From NCBI GenBank assembly GCA_039029735.1, contig JBCCFL010000021.1, positions 26,577 through 90,576 on the forward strand: a DNA stretch of 64,000 nucleotides. Direction: 5' to 3'. The notes under the pieces were generated by a model. It had not been told where the DNA came from. It searched no databases and saw only the letters and a list, made by a program, of their open reading frames with translations. Origin of the DNA: CADEDH01 sp039029735 (GTDB taxonomy: Bacteria > Actinomycetota > Acidimicrobiia > Acidimicrobiales > SZUA-35). Positions 1 through 8,952 of the stretch are shown here, piece after piece. Made by a program: the position numbers and the translations under genes. The stretch's first letter is position 1; every line of letters begins with the position of its first letter.

Positions 1-262
1 AGGCCGCAGTGGAGGAGGTCGGGCTGGTACCGGCGGCCGTACTCGAGCCGATGGGGCCACCGCTGTCGGCGGGCGCAGTGGTGGCCGTGGTTCCTGTGGT
101 CGCATCCGTGGTCGCGTCGCCAGCGTCAGCTGCGGTGGCGCCATCGGTCGATCCCGGCCGCACGGCGGCGGCGGTGTCGACGTCGTCGCTGCCACATCCC
201 GCCACTGCGACAGCGGCGACCAGCGCAAGAACGCCAATGGTGCAGCGGCGGGCGATCGACAC
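1..262 (-). CDS. Putative secreted lipoprotein, N-terminal part (runs off the left edge)
   Basis: Reading the minus strand from a GTG at 262 gives a lipoprotein signal peptide: a short basic start (MSIARRC), a hydrophobic stretch and a lipobox VAGC with Cys at about residue 23. A Thr/Ala/Gly/Ser-rich low-complexity linker follows, as is usual just after the anchor of actinobacterial lipoproteins. The functional domain lies outside the window, so no role can be given. The gene is divergent from the acyltransferase at 297, with 34 bp between the two starts. No clear ribosome binding site is visible. The start is chosen because it places the lipobox at a normal distance. A plus-strand frame over the same bases has no recognisable features. 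Confidence 0.6.
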   Translation of the reverse strand, partial: MSIARRCTIGVLALVAAVAVAGCGSDDVDTAAAVRPGSTDGATAADAGDATTDATTGTTATTAPADSGGPIGSSTAAGTSPTSSTAA

Positions 263-296
263 GGCATCACCGTAGTCGGCCGCCTATCCTCTCGCC

Positions 297-2336
297 GTGG
301 TGGGCGACGAGATGATGCAACAGCCCGGGGTGCCCGGGGTGCGTCAGGGCCGGTTCCGGCCCGACATCCAGGGTCTGCGAGCGGTGGCCGTGCTGCTCGT
401 TGTCGCCTACCACGCCGGGGTCGTGTTCCCCGGCGGTTACATCGGTGTGGACGTGTTCTTCGTGCTCTCGGGCTATGTGATCGCCCGCACGTTGCTCGAC
501 GAGTTGGCCGAGACCGGCCGGGTGTCGTTCAGCCGGTTCTACCTACGACGGATCAAGCGACTGCTCCCGGCGCTGGCCGTCGTGCTGATCGTGGTGCTGC
601 TCGGTGGAATCCTGCTCACCGGGGCGGGGGTACAACCGGTGTTGGCCCGGACCGGCATCGGGGCATCGCTGCTCAACGCCAATACCTACCTCGCCAGCCA
701 GGCCGCGAGCGGCGACTACTTCGCCCCTCGCTCGGAGGCGAACCCGCTGCTGCACACTTGGTCGCTCTCGGTGGAGGAGCAGTTCTATCTCGTGTTCCCG
801 GCTGCCGTGGCGGGGGCATGGGCACTGGGGCGCCGCACGGGGCGGAGTTCGGTGGCGCTCGTCGCCGTGGTGTTGGGCATCGGCGCTGCGGTATCGGCTG
901 GCCTCGCCTGGGCGCTCACTGCTCGCGCCATCGATCCTGGCGGATTCGGGCCCACCATTGCGTTCTATACCGCTCCCGCTCGGGCCTGGGAGTTCGCCGC
1001 AGGCGCGATGGTTGCGCTGGCCGCACCCCAGCTCGCCTCGTTCGGCCGTCGCCTCGGGGCCACGGCCGCCATCGGCGGAGCTGTCGCGGTGGTGGGCTCG
1101 GCCCTGCTGTTCACCGCAGCCACACCGTTCCCGGGCCTCGCCGCCTGGATCCCGGTGCTCGGCACGGTGGGGCTGGTGGCAGCCGGCGACACCCGGCTCG
1201 CGTCGGTGACCGACGCCTGGTTGGGATGGCAGCCGCTGCGATACCTGGGCGATCTGTCGTACGGGTGGTACCTGTGGCACTGGCCTCTGATCGTGTTCGC
1301 GACAGCGTTGTGGCCAACCACGTCGTGGGTGCCCGTCGTCGCTGCAATCGTCTCGCTCGGGCCCACGATGGCGTCGTATCAACTGGTCGAGAACCCGATC
1401 CGCTTCTCCCCCACCCTGACACCGGTGCGGGTCGTTGCCGTTGGACTCGTGGGTGTGGCCGTGCCGGTGGTGGCAGGAGTGGCCCTCATCGCCGCCAACG
1501 ACCGCATTCGTTCTTCCGACGCACTGGATGCCTTCGCTGACGAGCCCGACCGCGGCTGCTTCGTCGACGCACGCTCGCCCGACGCCGCCGGCACCCGCTG
1601 CCGGTTCGACACCGCAGAGTCGGCGGGTACTGCGGTGTTGATCGGCGACTCGAATGCCTGGCACGTGACCGAGGCGTTCGTGGCGGGCGCCCATGGAGCC
1701 GATCTCGATGCCGAGGTGGCCACCGTCGGCCGGTGCCCGTTCGTCGATCTCGTGATCATCGAGCGAGGTGAGGATCATTCGGCCTGCGCCGCAGCGAACG
1801 CCATCCAACGCGAACGCCTCGTGGACGAGCCGCCAACCATCGTGGTGTTGTCGTCGGCCGTCGATCTGTACCTCGACGACCCCGAGGTGACCTTCCGTTC
1901 TCCCGACGGCGAGATCCACGCCGGGGTGGCGGCGAAAGAGGCGGCGTTCGAGGCCGCACTGGTGCGCACCCTCGACGAGTTGCAGGCGTCGGGTACCAGG
2001 GTGATCAGCGTTGCGCCCGTGCCCCGCCTTCGCGAGGGATGGACACCGAACAGCGAGCCGTCGGGCCGTGTGCTTCGTGGCGACACCGAGAGCGTGGGTG
2101 TGGCTCGCGCCGAGGCGCAGGCCCGTCAGGCCACCGCCCTCGCCGTGCTCGAACGGGCCTCAGCCGGGCGAGCGGTTGTGCTCGACCCATTCGACACGAT
2201 CTGCCCCACGAGCCCCTGCGAGCCATTCGACGACGACGAGTTGGTATTCATCGACTGGAGCCATCTCTCCGCCACGGGCTCCCGTCGACTCACCGCCCCG
2301 CTTGCGGCGGCGTTCGATCAGGCTCTCGCCGCCTAG
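297..2336 (+). CDS. Acyltransferase 3 (OafA/YrhL-type) fused to SGNH hydrolase-like domain
   Basis: Membrane O-acyltransferase expected to acylate a cell-surface glycan or lipid. The N-terminal half is a polytopic acyltransferase-3 domain. It opens with the family signature FRPDIQGLRAVAVLLVVAYH, with the conserved His near residue 39, and has the SLSVEEQFYL motif near residue 155. About ten hydrophobic segments follow up to about residue 405. The C-terminal part (about 440-675) is an SGNH domain with a GDS nucleophile motif (VLIGDSNAWH, about 446) and the closing Asp-His pair in DWSHLS (about 652). The 679-residue length is normal for these fusions. GTG 297 is the longest start; GTG 300 and ATG 312 are alternatives. 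The acylated substrate cannot be read from the sequence. Confidence 0.9.
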   Translation: MVGDEMMQQPGVPGVRQGRFRPDIQGLRAVAVLLVVAYHAGVVFPGGYIGVDVFFVLSGYVIARTLLDELAETGRVSFSRFYLRRIKRLLPALAVVLIVVLLGGILLTGAGVQPVLARTGIGASLLNANTYLASQAASGDYFAPRSEANPLLHTWSLSVEEQFYLVFPAAVAGAWALGRRTGRSSVALVAVVLGIGAAVSAGLAWALTARAIDPGGFGPTIAFYTAPARAWEFAAGAMVALAAPQLASFGRRLGATAAIGGAVAVVGSALLFTAATPFPGLAAWIPVLGTVGLVAAGDTRLASVTDAWLGWQPLRYLGDLSYGWYLWHWPLIVFATALWPTTSWVPVVAAIVSLGPTMASYQLVENPIRFSPTLTPVRVVAVGLVGVAVPVVAGVALIAANDRIRSSDALDAFADEPDRGCFVDARSPDAAGTRCRFDTAESAGTAVLIGDSNAWHVTEAFVAGAHGADLDAEVATVGRCPFVDLVIIERGEDHSACAAANAIQRERLVDEPPTIVVLSSAVDLYLDDPEVTFRSPDGEIHAGVAAKEAAFEAALVRTLDELQASGTRVISVAPVPRLREGWTPNSEPSGRVLRGDTESVGVARAEAQARQATALAVLERASAGRAVVLDPFDTICPTSPCEPFDDDELVFIDWSHLSATGSRRLTAPLAAAFDQALAA

Positions 2337-3367
2337 CGAAGCTGAAACCCGAGGCCGAGCGGGTCGCGGGGATCGAGCGTGAACGTGGCCGACCCGGTGC
2401 GGAACGCGGCACCAGCGACCGACGTGGCAACGAGCTGTGGCCCCACCCCGTCAGCCGGATCAGCGACCGCCTCGATCCGGCCGTCGAAGCGCCCACCGGC
2501 CACGCCTTCGTTGCAAAACGGTTCGCCGACCCCGAGACGGTGCTGGTCGGCCAGCACTGCGAGGCGAGCTGATGTGCCCGATCCGCACGGGGACCGATCC
2601 ACCTCGCCGTCGGCGAACACGGTGACGTTGCGCTGATGCAGGGGGTCGGAGGCGACATCGGCGTGGAAGATCACGCCATAGAGGCCGGACAATCGAGCAT
2701 CGGTGTGTTCCACGCTGGCGTGCCCGGCGAGCTCGGCCTTGATCTGGCGAGCGAGGGTGATGAGCCGATCGAGATACGCCGCCGATGGATCGAGGTCACC
2801 GCCGTCCACGGCAACCGACGCATAGAACGCTCCCCCGAACGAGACGTCGACCGGCACCAGGCCCTCGTCGGTGGCGATGGTGAGATCACGGGCGCTCACG
2901 AAGGCATCGACGTTCCAGAACCGGGCCTGACCGGGTCGACCCTGTTCATCGACGGCGATCTCGACCCGAAGCCGCCCAGAGGGCACATCGAGGGTGAGCC
3001 GAGCCACGCCGTCGACCGGTTCGATACGGCCGGTATCGACCGCCCAGGCAGCCAGCGCGATGGTGCCGTGACCACACGCCGTGCTGAACCCGTCCTTGTG
3101 GAAGAACAGCACGCCGAAGTCAGCGGCGCCGTCATCGGGCGGGGTGATGAAGCCGCCGTACATGTCGGCGTGCCCGCGGGGTTCGTTCACCAAGAACGCC
3201 CGTACCTCGTCGAGGTGGCCCTGGGCCCAGGTGCGCCGTTCGAGCACCGTGTCGCCGTTGGCGGTGGCCACCCCTGCGGTCACGATGCGAAACGGCTCGC
3301 CCGCGGTGTGGTAGTCGACGGTCTCGATCGTCCCCTGCCCTGCCAACGCCGGCGCAAGATCGGTCAC
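2333..3367 (-). CDS. Proline racemase / hydroxyproline epimerase family protein
   Basis: Cofactor-independent amino-acid racemase family member of 344 residues. Both catalytic cysteine motifs are present: ACGHGTIA near residue 97 and DRSPCGSGTSA near 259. Two cysteines argue for racemase or 4-hydroxyproline 2-epimerase activity rather than trans-3-hydroxyproline dehydratase, which lacks one of them. The open frame extends upstream without a stop, but the family N-terminus (TIETVDYHTAGEPFRIV) begins just after the GTG at 3367. That GTG overlaps the upstream creatininase-like stop as GTGA, a strong sign of translational coupling. The two genes therefore form an operon, probably for cyclic amino-acid or amide catabolism. 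The gene is convergent with the acyltransferase; their stop codons overlap by 4 bp. Confidence 0.88.
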   Translation of the reverse strand: MTDLAPALAGQGTIETVDYHTAGEPFRIVTAGVATANGDTVLERRTWAQGHLDEVRAFLVNEPRGHADMYGGFITPPDDGAADFGVLFFHKDGFSTACGHGTIALAAWAVDTGRIEPVDGVARLTLDVPSGRLRVEIAVDEQGRPGQARFWNVDAFVSARDLTIATDEGLVPVDVSFGGAFYASVAVDGGDLDPSAAYLDRLITLARQIKAELAGHASVEHTDARLSGLYGVIFHADVASDPLHQRNVTVFADGEVDRSPCGSGTSARLAVLADQHRLGVGEPFCNEGVAGGRFDGRIEAVADPADGVGPQLVATSVAGAAFRTGSATFTLDPRDPLGLGFQLR

Positions 3368-4164
3368 CCGTTGGCTCCTGGTTCTCCCGCCGGCCCCGCT
3401 GTGTAGGCGGCGACCTCGGCCATGGCCCGGCCGAGGTTGGCCACTGCGGCGTCGAACAGCTCGCGGCCGTGCTCGGCGGTGGCCGTTCGGGGGTCGCCGA
3501 TCACTCCCTCGTCGAACCAGTCGTTGCTCAGCCATCCGAAGGTGACTGACCCCCCGAAACGTACGTGGTCGTTGGCCGTGAGCGACTCCGGAATCCATCG
3601 GTCGGCCTTGGACATGTCGACGAGATCGGGGCGGAGGTGCAGCATCATCGATGTCTCCCCCATCCCGCCATGGATCCCCATCCCCAGTTCGTGTTCGTAG
3701 GACGGGCCGCCCTGGTCGCGGGGAACCTGCGGGTGGGCGAGGAAGGTGAGCAGACCGTTGTGGAGGCGTAGTTCGCGACAGGCCACGTTGAGCAGCGACG
3801 AGTTCCCGCCATGGCCGTTGAGGAACACCAACCGGCGGCACGGAAGGGTGGCGATGGACCGTCCGAGATCGCGCAGCATGGCAAGCATCGTCTCGGGCCC
3901 GAACCAGATTGATCCGGCGGACCACGCATGCTCGTTCGACTTGGAATAGGGCAACGCCGGCAGAAGCCACAGATCGTGCTCGTCCCCGTGGCGGTCCACG
4001 AGAGCGGCGGCAGCAGCTTCGGCGACGATCAGGTCGGTGTTGAACGGGAGGTGGGGCCCGTGTTGTTCGACCGCCCCCACCGGTTGGACGATCACCGAGC
4101 CGGGCCCGAGCCGCTCGCTGATCTCCGGGGCCCGTAGGTCGGCCAGGCGTCGCGACGAGGTCAT
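3364..4164 (-). CDS. Creatininase family metal-dependent amidohydrolase
   Basis: 266-residue protein of the creatininase/MftE superfamily. These enzymes bind divalent metals and hydrolyse cyclic or linear amides, or a peptide bond in mycofactocin maturation. The expected ligands are visible: GAVEQHGPHLP (Glu, His), NTD, NGHGGNSS and GGMGETS (Glu). ATG 4164 is chosen because the family N-terminus (RLADLRAPEISERL) follows it; the frame remains open upstream. It is the first gene of a two-gene operon with the racemase-like gene, overlapping it by 4 bp. No mycofactocin genes are nearby, so a role in a catabolic pathway is likelier than in cofactor synthesis. Confidence 0.85.
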   Translation of the reverse strand: MTSSRRLADLRAPEISERLGPGSVIVQPVGAVEQHGPHLPFNTDLIVAEAAAAALVDRHGDEHDLWLLPALPYSKSNEHAWSAGSIWFGPETMLAMLRDLGRSIATLPCRRLVFLNGHGGNSSLLNVACRELRLHNGLLTFLAHPQVPRDQGGPSYEHELGMGIHGGMGETSMMLHLRPDLVDMSKADRWIPESLTANDHVRFGGSVTFGWLSNDWFDEGVIGDPRTATAEHGRELFDAAVANLGRAMAEVAAYTAGPAGEPGANG

Positions 4165-4281
4165 GGCGGCATGGTACGAGGAGCGCCCAGGTGCCCCACT
4201 GCTCCTCACCTTGATCCGGTCATCGAACCGCCGATGGAACGGTTCTGGGTCCACACCGGCCCCAGAGCCGAGGGCCACACG

Positions 4282-6930
4282 ATGGACACTGACAACGCGA
4301 GCGAACCTGGGCTCACCCGGCGTCGCTTCGTCGCGCCCTCGGGAGCCTCGATTCGCACCCAGCTCGCGATCGTCGGTCTTCTCCCTCTCCTGGTCACGAT
4401 GCCACTCGCCATTCGCGCCCTGATGGGCGACATGGAACGGTGGCAGATCGCCCACGACGAGCTGGAGGCGGCGGAACGGGTGGCCACGCTCACCGCGGCA
4501 GCCCAGGCCACCAGACAGGAGTGGTTCGCCGCGCTCGACGTGAACCGAACCTCGCGGCCTGCCGACTCCACCATGGCACCGCAGATCGACGCCGAGCGAC
4601 TGGTCGACGACATGTCGTCGGATGGGTTCTCGCGCTTCTCCGAGGCCACGGCCGCAGTGGCCACGGCCGCCACCGCGGCCGAAGCCTCCCTCCCCGTGGT
4701 GGCGGCATCCAAGCTCGACGACATCGACGCCATCCGAGCCGACGTCGCCGCGGGCGCCGCGACCCCAGCGGAGATCGACCTCTTCTACTCACGCCTGGTG
4801 GAGAGCCTCGACTCGCAGATCGACGCCGATCTGCAGACGGTCATCGCCGCAACGTCAGGACGGCCGGAGGCGGCGGCCGAGGGGCAGGCCGTGATCGGCC
4901 GCCTTGCGAGCAACGCCAGTTCGTTGCGCCATCAGCTCACCTTGGCAATCGGCCGCCTCCTCACCGGTGGTCTGGCCAATTGGCATGCGGTCGACACGGC
5001 CGTCGACGCGTTGGACGAGAGCTCCGACCAGGTCGATGAGCTGCCGCCGGAGGTGACAGCGCCACTCGTCGAGTCCGACACTGCGTCGCGGGTGCAATCG
5101 GTGGTGGGCGACGTGTCGGACTTGGTGGACATGACACCCACCCCCCGCGATGCGGACCTCCCCGAGGCGATCGACGCCATGCTCGCCGCCCGGGCCGAGC
5201 TGGCCCAGGTGGAGGAACCGATTCTGCAGATCAGGGCCGACCTCGCCGTCTCGGTGGTGGACGCAGCCGAGGTCGACCGACGCCGGGCCCAAGGAGCCTT
5301 GCTGTTCTCCGCGTTCATGCTCGTGGCCGCCGTGATCGCGCTGCTGCTCGCCATCAACCGGGCGGCCCGGGCGATCGTGAACCCGCTGCGCCGGGCGGCG
5401 TCAGTGGCCAGGCGGGTGAGCGAGGGCGACATGCCCGACGCCGTTGACACCACCGCCAACGGTCCGACCGAGGTGCGCGACCTCCAGGTGGCGTTGGGCG
5501 AACTCGTCACCACGGTGGTTGCGATCGAGGCCCAGGCCGATGCGCTCAACAGCGGTCGGCTGAACGATCCGGCCCTCAGCCGGCGACTCCCAGGGCGGCT
5601 CGGGCAGACCCTCGAGGCATCGCTGGGCGCCTGGCGCCAGACCACGATGCGGCTGAATCACGAGCTGTCGCACGATTCGCTCACCGGTGTGTCGTCGCGC
5701 CACAACCTGCTACGCCAGATCAGCGAACTCGGCGAGGAGGAACCGGCGGCGCTCTCGTTGTTCGCCCTCGATCGGTTCAAGGAGGTCAACGACGCCGCCG
5801 GGCAACGCATCGGAGACGAGTTCCTCTGCGTGGTGGCGTCGCGGCTCAACAATGCGGTGCCCAACCACTGGCTCGTGGCCCGGGTGGGTAGCGACGAGTT
5901 CGCCGTCGTGGCCCCGGGATGCGACACCGAGTCGATGCAGATCGCCGCCCGCCAGCTGCTCGACGTGGTCTCGTCGCCGGTGGCCCTGGCCCGCCAGACC
6001 TTCCAGCGACCGGCCACGGTCGGCATCTCGTCTGGCACCAACCCCGACACGCTGCTGGCCGAGGCCACCATCGCCGTTCGCCACGGAAAGAGTCAGGGCG
6101 GCGACCAGATCGTGCCCTACGACGACACGCTGGCGGCCCTGGTGGCCGCCCGCAACGCAGTGGAGACCGAACTGGTCGAGGCGTTGTCCGGCGATCTCCT
6201 CGAACTCTGGTTCCAGCCCGTGCTCGATCTGGAGAGCCGGCACGTGGTGGGGGCCGAGGCGCTGATCCGCTGGCCCCAGCCCGACGGCTCGATGCGGATG
6301 CCCGGTGCGTTCATCCCCGTGGCTGAGGAGACCGGGCTGATCCTCGACCTCGACCGTTGGGTGCTCGACTCGGCGTGTCGCACTCTGGCGTCATGGAGCG
6401 GAACACCGCTGGCCGATCTCGAAATCGCCGTGAACATCTCGGCCCGCCACCTCGTGGACGGTGACCTCGTGGCCTCGGTGTTCGAGTCGTGCCGTCGCTG
6501 GTCGGTCGACACCAGCCGGTTGGCGATCGAGATCACCGAGTCGTATCTCGCCGGCGATCTCGACCGCACCCGCACGATCCTCGAACGGCTCCACCAGCTC
6601 GGCGTGACCCTGCTGATCGACGACTTCGGCACGGGCTACTCGTCGCTCGCCTACCTTCAGGATCTTCCCTTCGACGTGTTGAAGATCGATCGGGCATTCG
6701 TCGACCGCATGGACGCCAACGACACCAGCCGGTCGATCGTCGAGGCAATGATCCGCCTCGGTCACACGATGGGGCTGGAGGTGCTGGCCGAGGGCATCGA
6801 GGCCGACCACATCACCGAGGCCCTCGCCCGCCTGGGCTGTGACCGGGTTCAGGGGTACGCCATCGCCCGCCCGATGCCGTTGGACGCCTTCGTTGCCCAC
6901 TGCGAAGAGGCAGCCAGGCAGCACACCTGA
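4282..6930 (+). CDS. Membrane-bound GGDEF-EAL protein, probable c-di-GMP phosphodiesterase
   Basis: 882-residue signalling protein. One membrane segment lies at about 28-48. A mostly helical extracytoplasmic sensor region (about 50-335) resembles nitrate/nitrite-sensing NIT domains, a second segment is at about 338-360 and a HAMP linker follows. The GGDEF domain (about 460-610) looks degenerate: the signature is GSDEF, and the first metal-binding Asp of the DxD motif is Ala (FALDRFKEVND). The EAL domain (about 626-880) looks intact, with GAEALIRW, ITESYL, DDFGTGYSS, LKID and EGIE. I infer c-di-GMP hydrolysis, with the GGDEF domain perhaps only binding GTP. ATG 4282 is taken as start, with an AGGG about 10 bases upstream; ATG 4234 is possible. 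Confidence 0.88.
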   Translation: MDTDNASEPGLTRRRFVAPSGASIRTQLAIVGLLPLLVTMPLAIRALMGDMERWQIAHDELEAAERVATLTAAAQATRQEWFAALDVNRTSRPADSTMAPQIDAERLVDDMSSDGFSRFSEATAAVATAATAAEASLPVVAASKLDDIDAIRADVAAGAATPAEIDLFYSRLVESLDSQIDADLQTVIAATSGRPEAAAEGQAVIGRLASNASSLRHQLTLAIGRLLTGGLANWHAVDTAVDALDESSDQVDELPPEVTAPLVESDTASRVQSVVGDVSDLVDMTPTPRDADLPEAIDAMLAARAELAQVEEPILQIRADLAVSVVDAAEVDRRRAQGALLFSAFMLVAAVIALLLAINRAARAIVNPLRRAASVARRVSEGDMPDAVDTTANGPTEVRDLQVALGELVTTVVAIEAQADALNSGRLNDPALSRRLPGRLGQTLEASLGAWRQTTMRLNHELSHDSLTGVSSRHNLLRQISELGEEEPAALSLFALDRFKEVNDAAGQRIGDEFLCVVASRLNNAVPNHWLVARVGSDEFAVVAPGCDTESMQIAARQLLDVVSSPVALARQTFQRPATVGISSGTNPDTLLAEATIAVRHGKSQGGDQIVPYDDTLAALVAARNAVETELVEALSGDLLELWFQPVLDLESRHVVGAEALIRWPQPDGSMRMPGAFIPVAEETGLILDLDRWVLDSACRTLASWSGTPLADLEIAVNISARHLVDGDLVASVFESCRRWSVDTSRLAIEITESYLAGDLDRTRTILERLHQLGVTLLIDDFGTGYSSLAYLQDLPFDVLKIDRAFVDRMDANDTSRSIVEAMIRLGHTMGLEVLAEGIEADHITEALARLGCDRVQGYAIARPMPLDAFVAHCEEAARQHT

Positions 6931-6931
6931 G

Positions 6932-8850
6932 TCAGGGGACGTCGACGATGGTCTCGCAGTTCGACGCTGCGCTGTCCCCGCTCGACTCGCCGGCCGTTCC
7001 ACCATCACAGGTGTCGGTGCCGTCGTTGCCGGCGTTGCCCGAGAGAAGGTCGGCCCCGCCGCCACCGAAGATCACGTCGTTTCCGTCACCGCCGACCACG
7101 GTGTCGTCGCCGCCCAGTGCACACACCACGTCGTCGCCCGCGAGGGTGTCGATCACCTCCGACGCATTGGTGCCGAGGATCACGTCGTCGCCAGCCGTGA
7201 GGGTGTCGCCGGCACCGATGTCGACCGTGACCGGGAGGCCGTTGCAGAGCGGCACGAGTCGTACGTTGTCGATGAGGTTGCCGTTCGTGCCCCCCCGCCT
7301 GGGGTCTGATGCCAAGCGTGACCGAGGACGACGTTGCGGTGAACTCGCCACTGTGGTCGACGAACGGGCCAGCACCTGCGGTCTCGGAGGCAACCACCAC
7401 GCCATCGAGAAGGACGTCGATCGTGTCGTCGTCTCGGCCGCGGTGGGCGATCATCCACCGGTAGCGAACGGACGGGAACACCGGGATCAGCTGGCTGATC
7501 GTCACCGTCGCCGTGGCGTCGAGCTCGGCGAGCTGCTCACCTTCGGGGGCGGTCACCCCGTTGTTGTCATCCCAGAGGGTGACGGTGTTGTCGGGACGGC
7601 GTTGTCGGGACGGCTGGTGGTCCAACCCGGGGCCTCCACATCACCTGCGGTGCCGTCGGCCACGTCGTTCTGCTCGAAGCTGCCGTTTGTCACGATGTTG
7701 GCCTCGACGACCGGCGGCGGGGTGTAGGTGTGCGACACCCGCATCATCGCCGCCACCGAGGGCACCCCGTTGCTGTCGAGCACGAACAGCTGGTAGTCGC
7801 CTGGGGTGGCCACGGTGACCAGCGTGGGTGCATCGATCGTGAGGGTGTCGCCCGACCGCTGGAACGCCAGCTCGTTGAAGTTCTGGGTGTTCATGCTGTG
7901 GGTGGCGGTGTTGACCTTCAACAGCGTCACCCGGTCGACGTTGCCGCTGACATCCACCGTGAACGTGTGGCCGTACCCGATCTCGGCCGGTGCCGATGTG
8001 ATCGTCGGCCGTACAGCGAGGTTGTCGTTGGCGTCGTAGAGGTACGGCGGGAGGAACACCTCGGCGCTCGGGTAGTTCGGAATGGACGAGCCGGCGGCAC
8101 CACCGCCGCCGACGAACACCGATCCGTCAGGCAGGAGCGCAGCGCTGGAGTGGTAGAGGCGCGGCGTGGAGTTGGCCTCCATCAGCGTCCAGGTGTTGGC
8201 CAAGGGGTCATAGATCTCGGGGGCGAAGGCCACGCCGCCGAGATCCTCGCGGTTGTTCTCCCGCGAGCCACCCACCGCCAGCACGGTGCCGTCGGGCAAG
8301 ACGATGCCGTCGGCCCAGTGGCGGCTGAGGTTCATGTCAGCCACTTGGGTGATCACCGGCAGATCCTGGTTCAGGTCGATGATGCTCGTCTTCTTCGAGC
8401 CGTCGGGAGGGTTGTAGGTGTTGGTGAACTGGCCGCCGCCGAACTGGAGCACCTTGCCCTCGTCGAACATCACCGACACCGACGTTGCCCCCATGTTGTC
8501 GGTCGGGAAATCACCGATCTGGGTGATGGTGCCGTCGCCCGCATTGGCGTCGGGATCGATGTAGTACATGTTGAACTGCGCCATGTTCCACACTCGGCCG
8601 GCCGGGGTGACGAACGACTTCGGGTACCACCATCCGTTGGTGCCGCCGTTGTCCCAGATCTTGGGGCTCGGGTTGCGGGTGCCTTCGAGGCTCTCCCAGC
8701 CGACCCCGGGGGGGGTGGACCTCGGCCACCCGGATGGCAGGTCGATTCGTCACATCGTCGGGCACGCCTCCCTGCACGAGGGTGCGGCCGTCCCACAGCA
8801 CGGTGGCGGTGGGGTACCAGCGCGACTCGTTCGAGAGCACCGACGTGTGC
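6932..8850 (-). pseudogene. Decayed galactose/glyoxal oxidase-like (kelch, DUF1929) gene with calcium-binding tail
   Basis: Three overlapping minus-strand frames together encode one protein. First comes a kelch region (SRWYPTATVLWDGRTLVQGG; WYPKSFVTPAGRVW), then the Tyr-His ligand motif RLYHSSAALLPDG and the C-terminal DUF1929 domain with THS and GVPSVA. A jelly-roll-like segment, RTX-type nonapeptides (GGDGNDVIFGGGG) and a Cys-rich tail ending NCETIVDVP follow. The frame is broken three times: one extra base in a run of eight G on the plus strand (8708-8715), a perfect 14-bp tandem duplication (7587-7614), and one extra base in a run of seven C (7290-7296). The 5' end, with signal peptide, start codon and the Cys that crosslinks to the active-site Tyr, is missing upstream of about 8840. 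This is a pseudogene even if the two homopolymer changes are read errors. Confidence 0.85.
7587..7614. repeat. Perfect 14-bp tandem duplication that shifts the oxidase frame
   Basis: Two adjacent identical copies of GTTGTCGGGACGGC. Removing one copy restores a continuous reading frame (TTSRPDNTVTLWDD), so this is a recent slippage or unequal-crossover event within the oxidase-like gene. Confidence 0.9.
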
Positions 8851-8925
8851 GACGGTGGCTCCGGCGGCGAGTTCGCCGGAGACACGGCAGCGCCGAACTG
8901 CGAGACCCTGATCCTGATTCCCTGA
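8839..8925 (+). pseudogene. Plus-strand remnant of a Cys-rich calcium-binding C-terminal tail
   Basis: Read on the plus strand, this segment encodes TDVCDGGSGGEF followed by DTAAPNCETLILIP and a stop. It closely matches the tail of the minus-strand oxidase-like pseudogene (TDTCDGGTAGES, then NCETIVDVP and a stop). Nothing upstream on the plus strand continues this protein: at about 8836-8840 it abuts the truncated minus-strand oxidase region. It is best read as the last 28 codons of a related gene left at a rearrangement junction. It ends 27 bp before the CHAT gene stop. Confidence 0.7.
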
Positions 8926-8952
8926 TCTGGCGGCGGGCGGCTCGGACCGGTG

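Noticed and set aside
9..275. Plus-strand 88-codon frame at the left edge
   Set aside because: Low-complexity Ala/Val/Ser translation; the minus strand of the same bases has a clean lipoprotein signal peptide and lipobox.
2333..3970. 545-codon extension of the racemase-like gene
   Set aside because: The N-terminal 200 residues are antisense-type sequence over the creatininase-like gene; the GTGA overlap fixes the true start.
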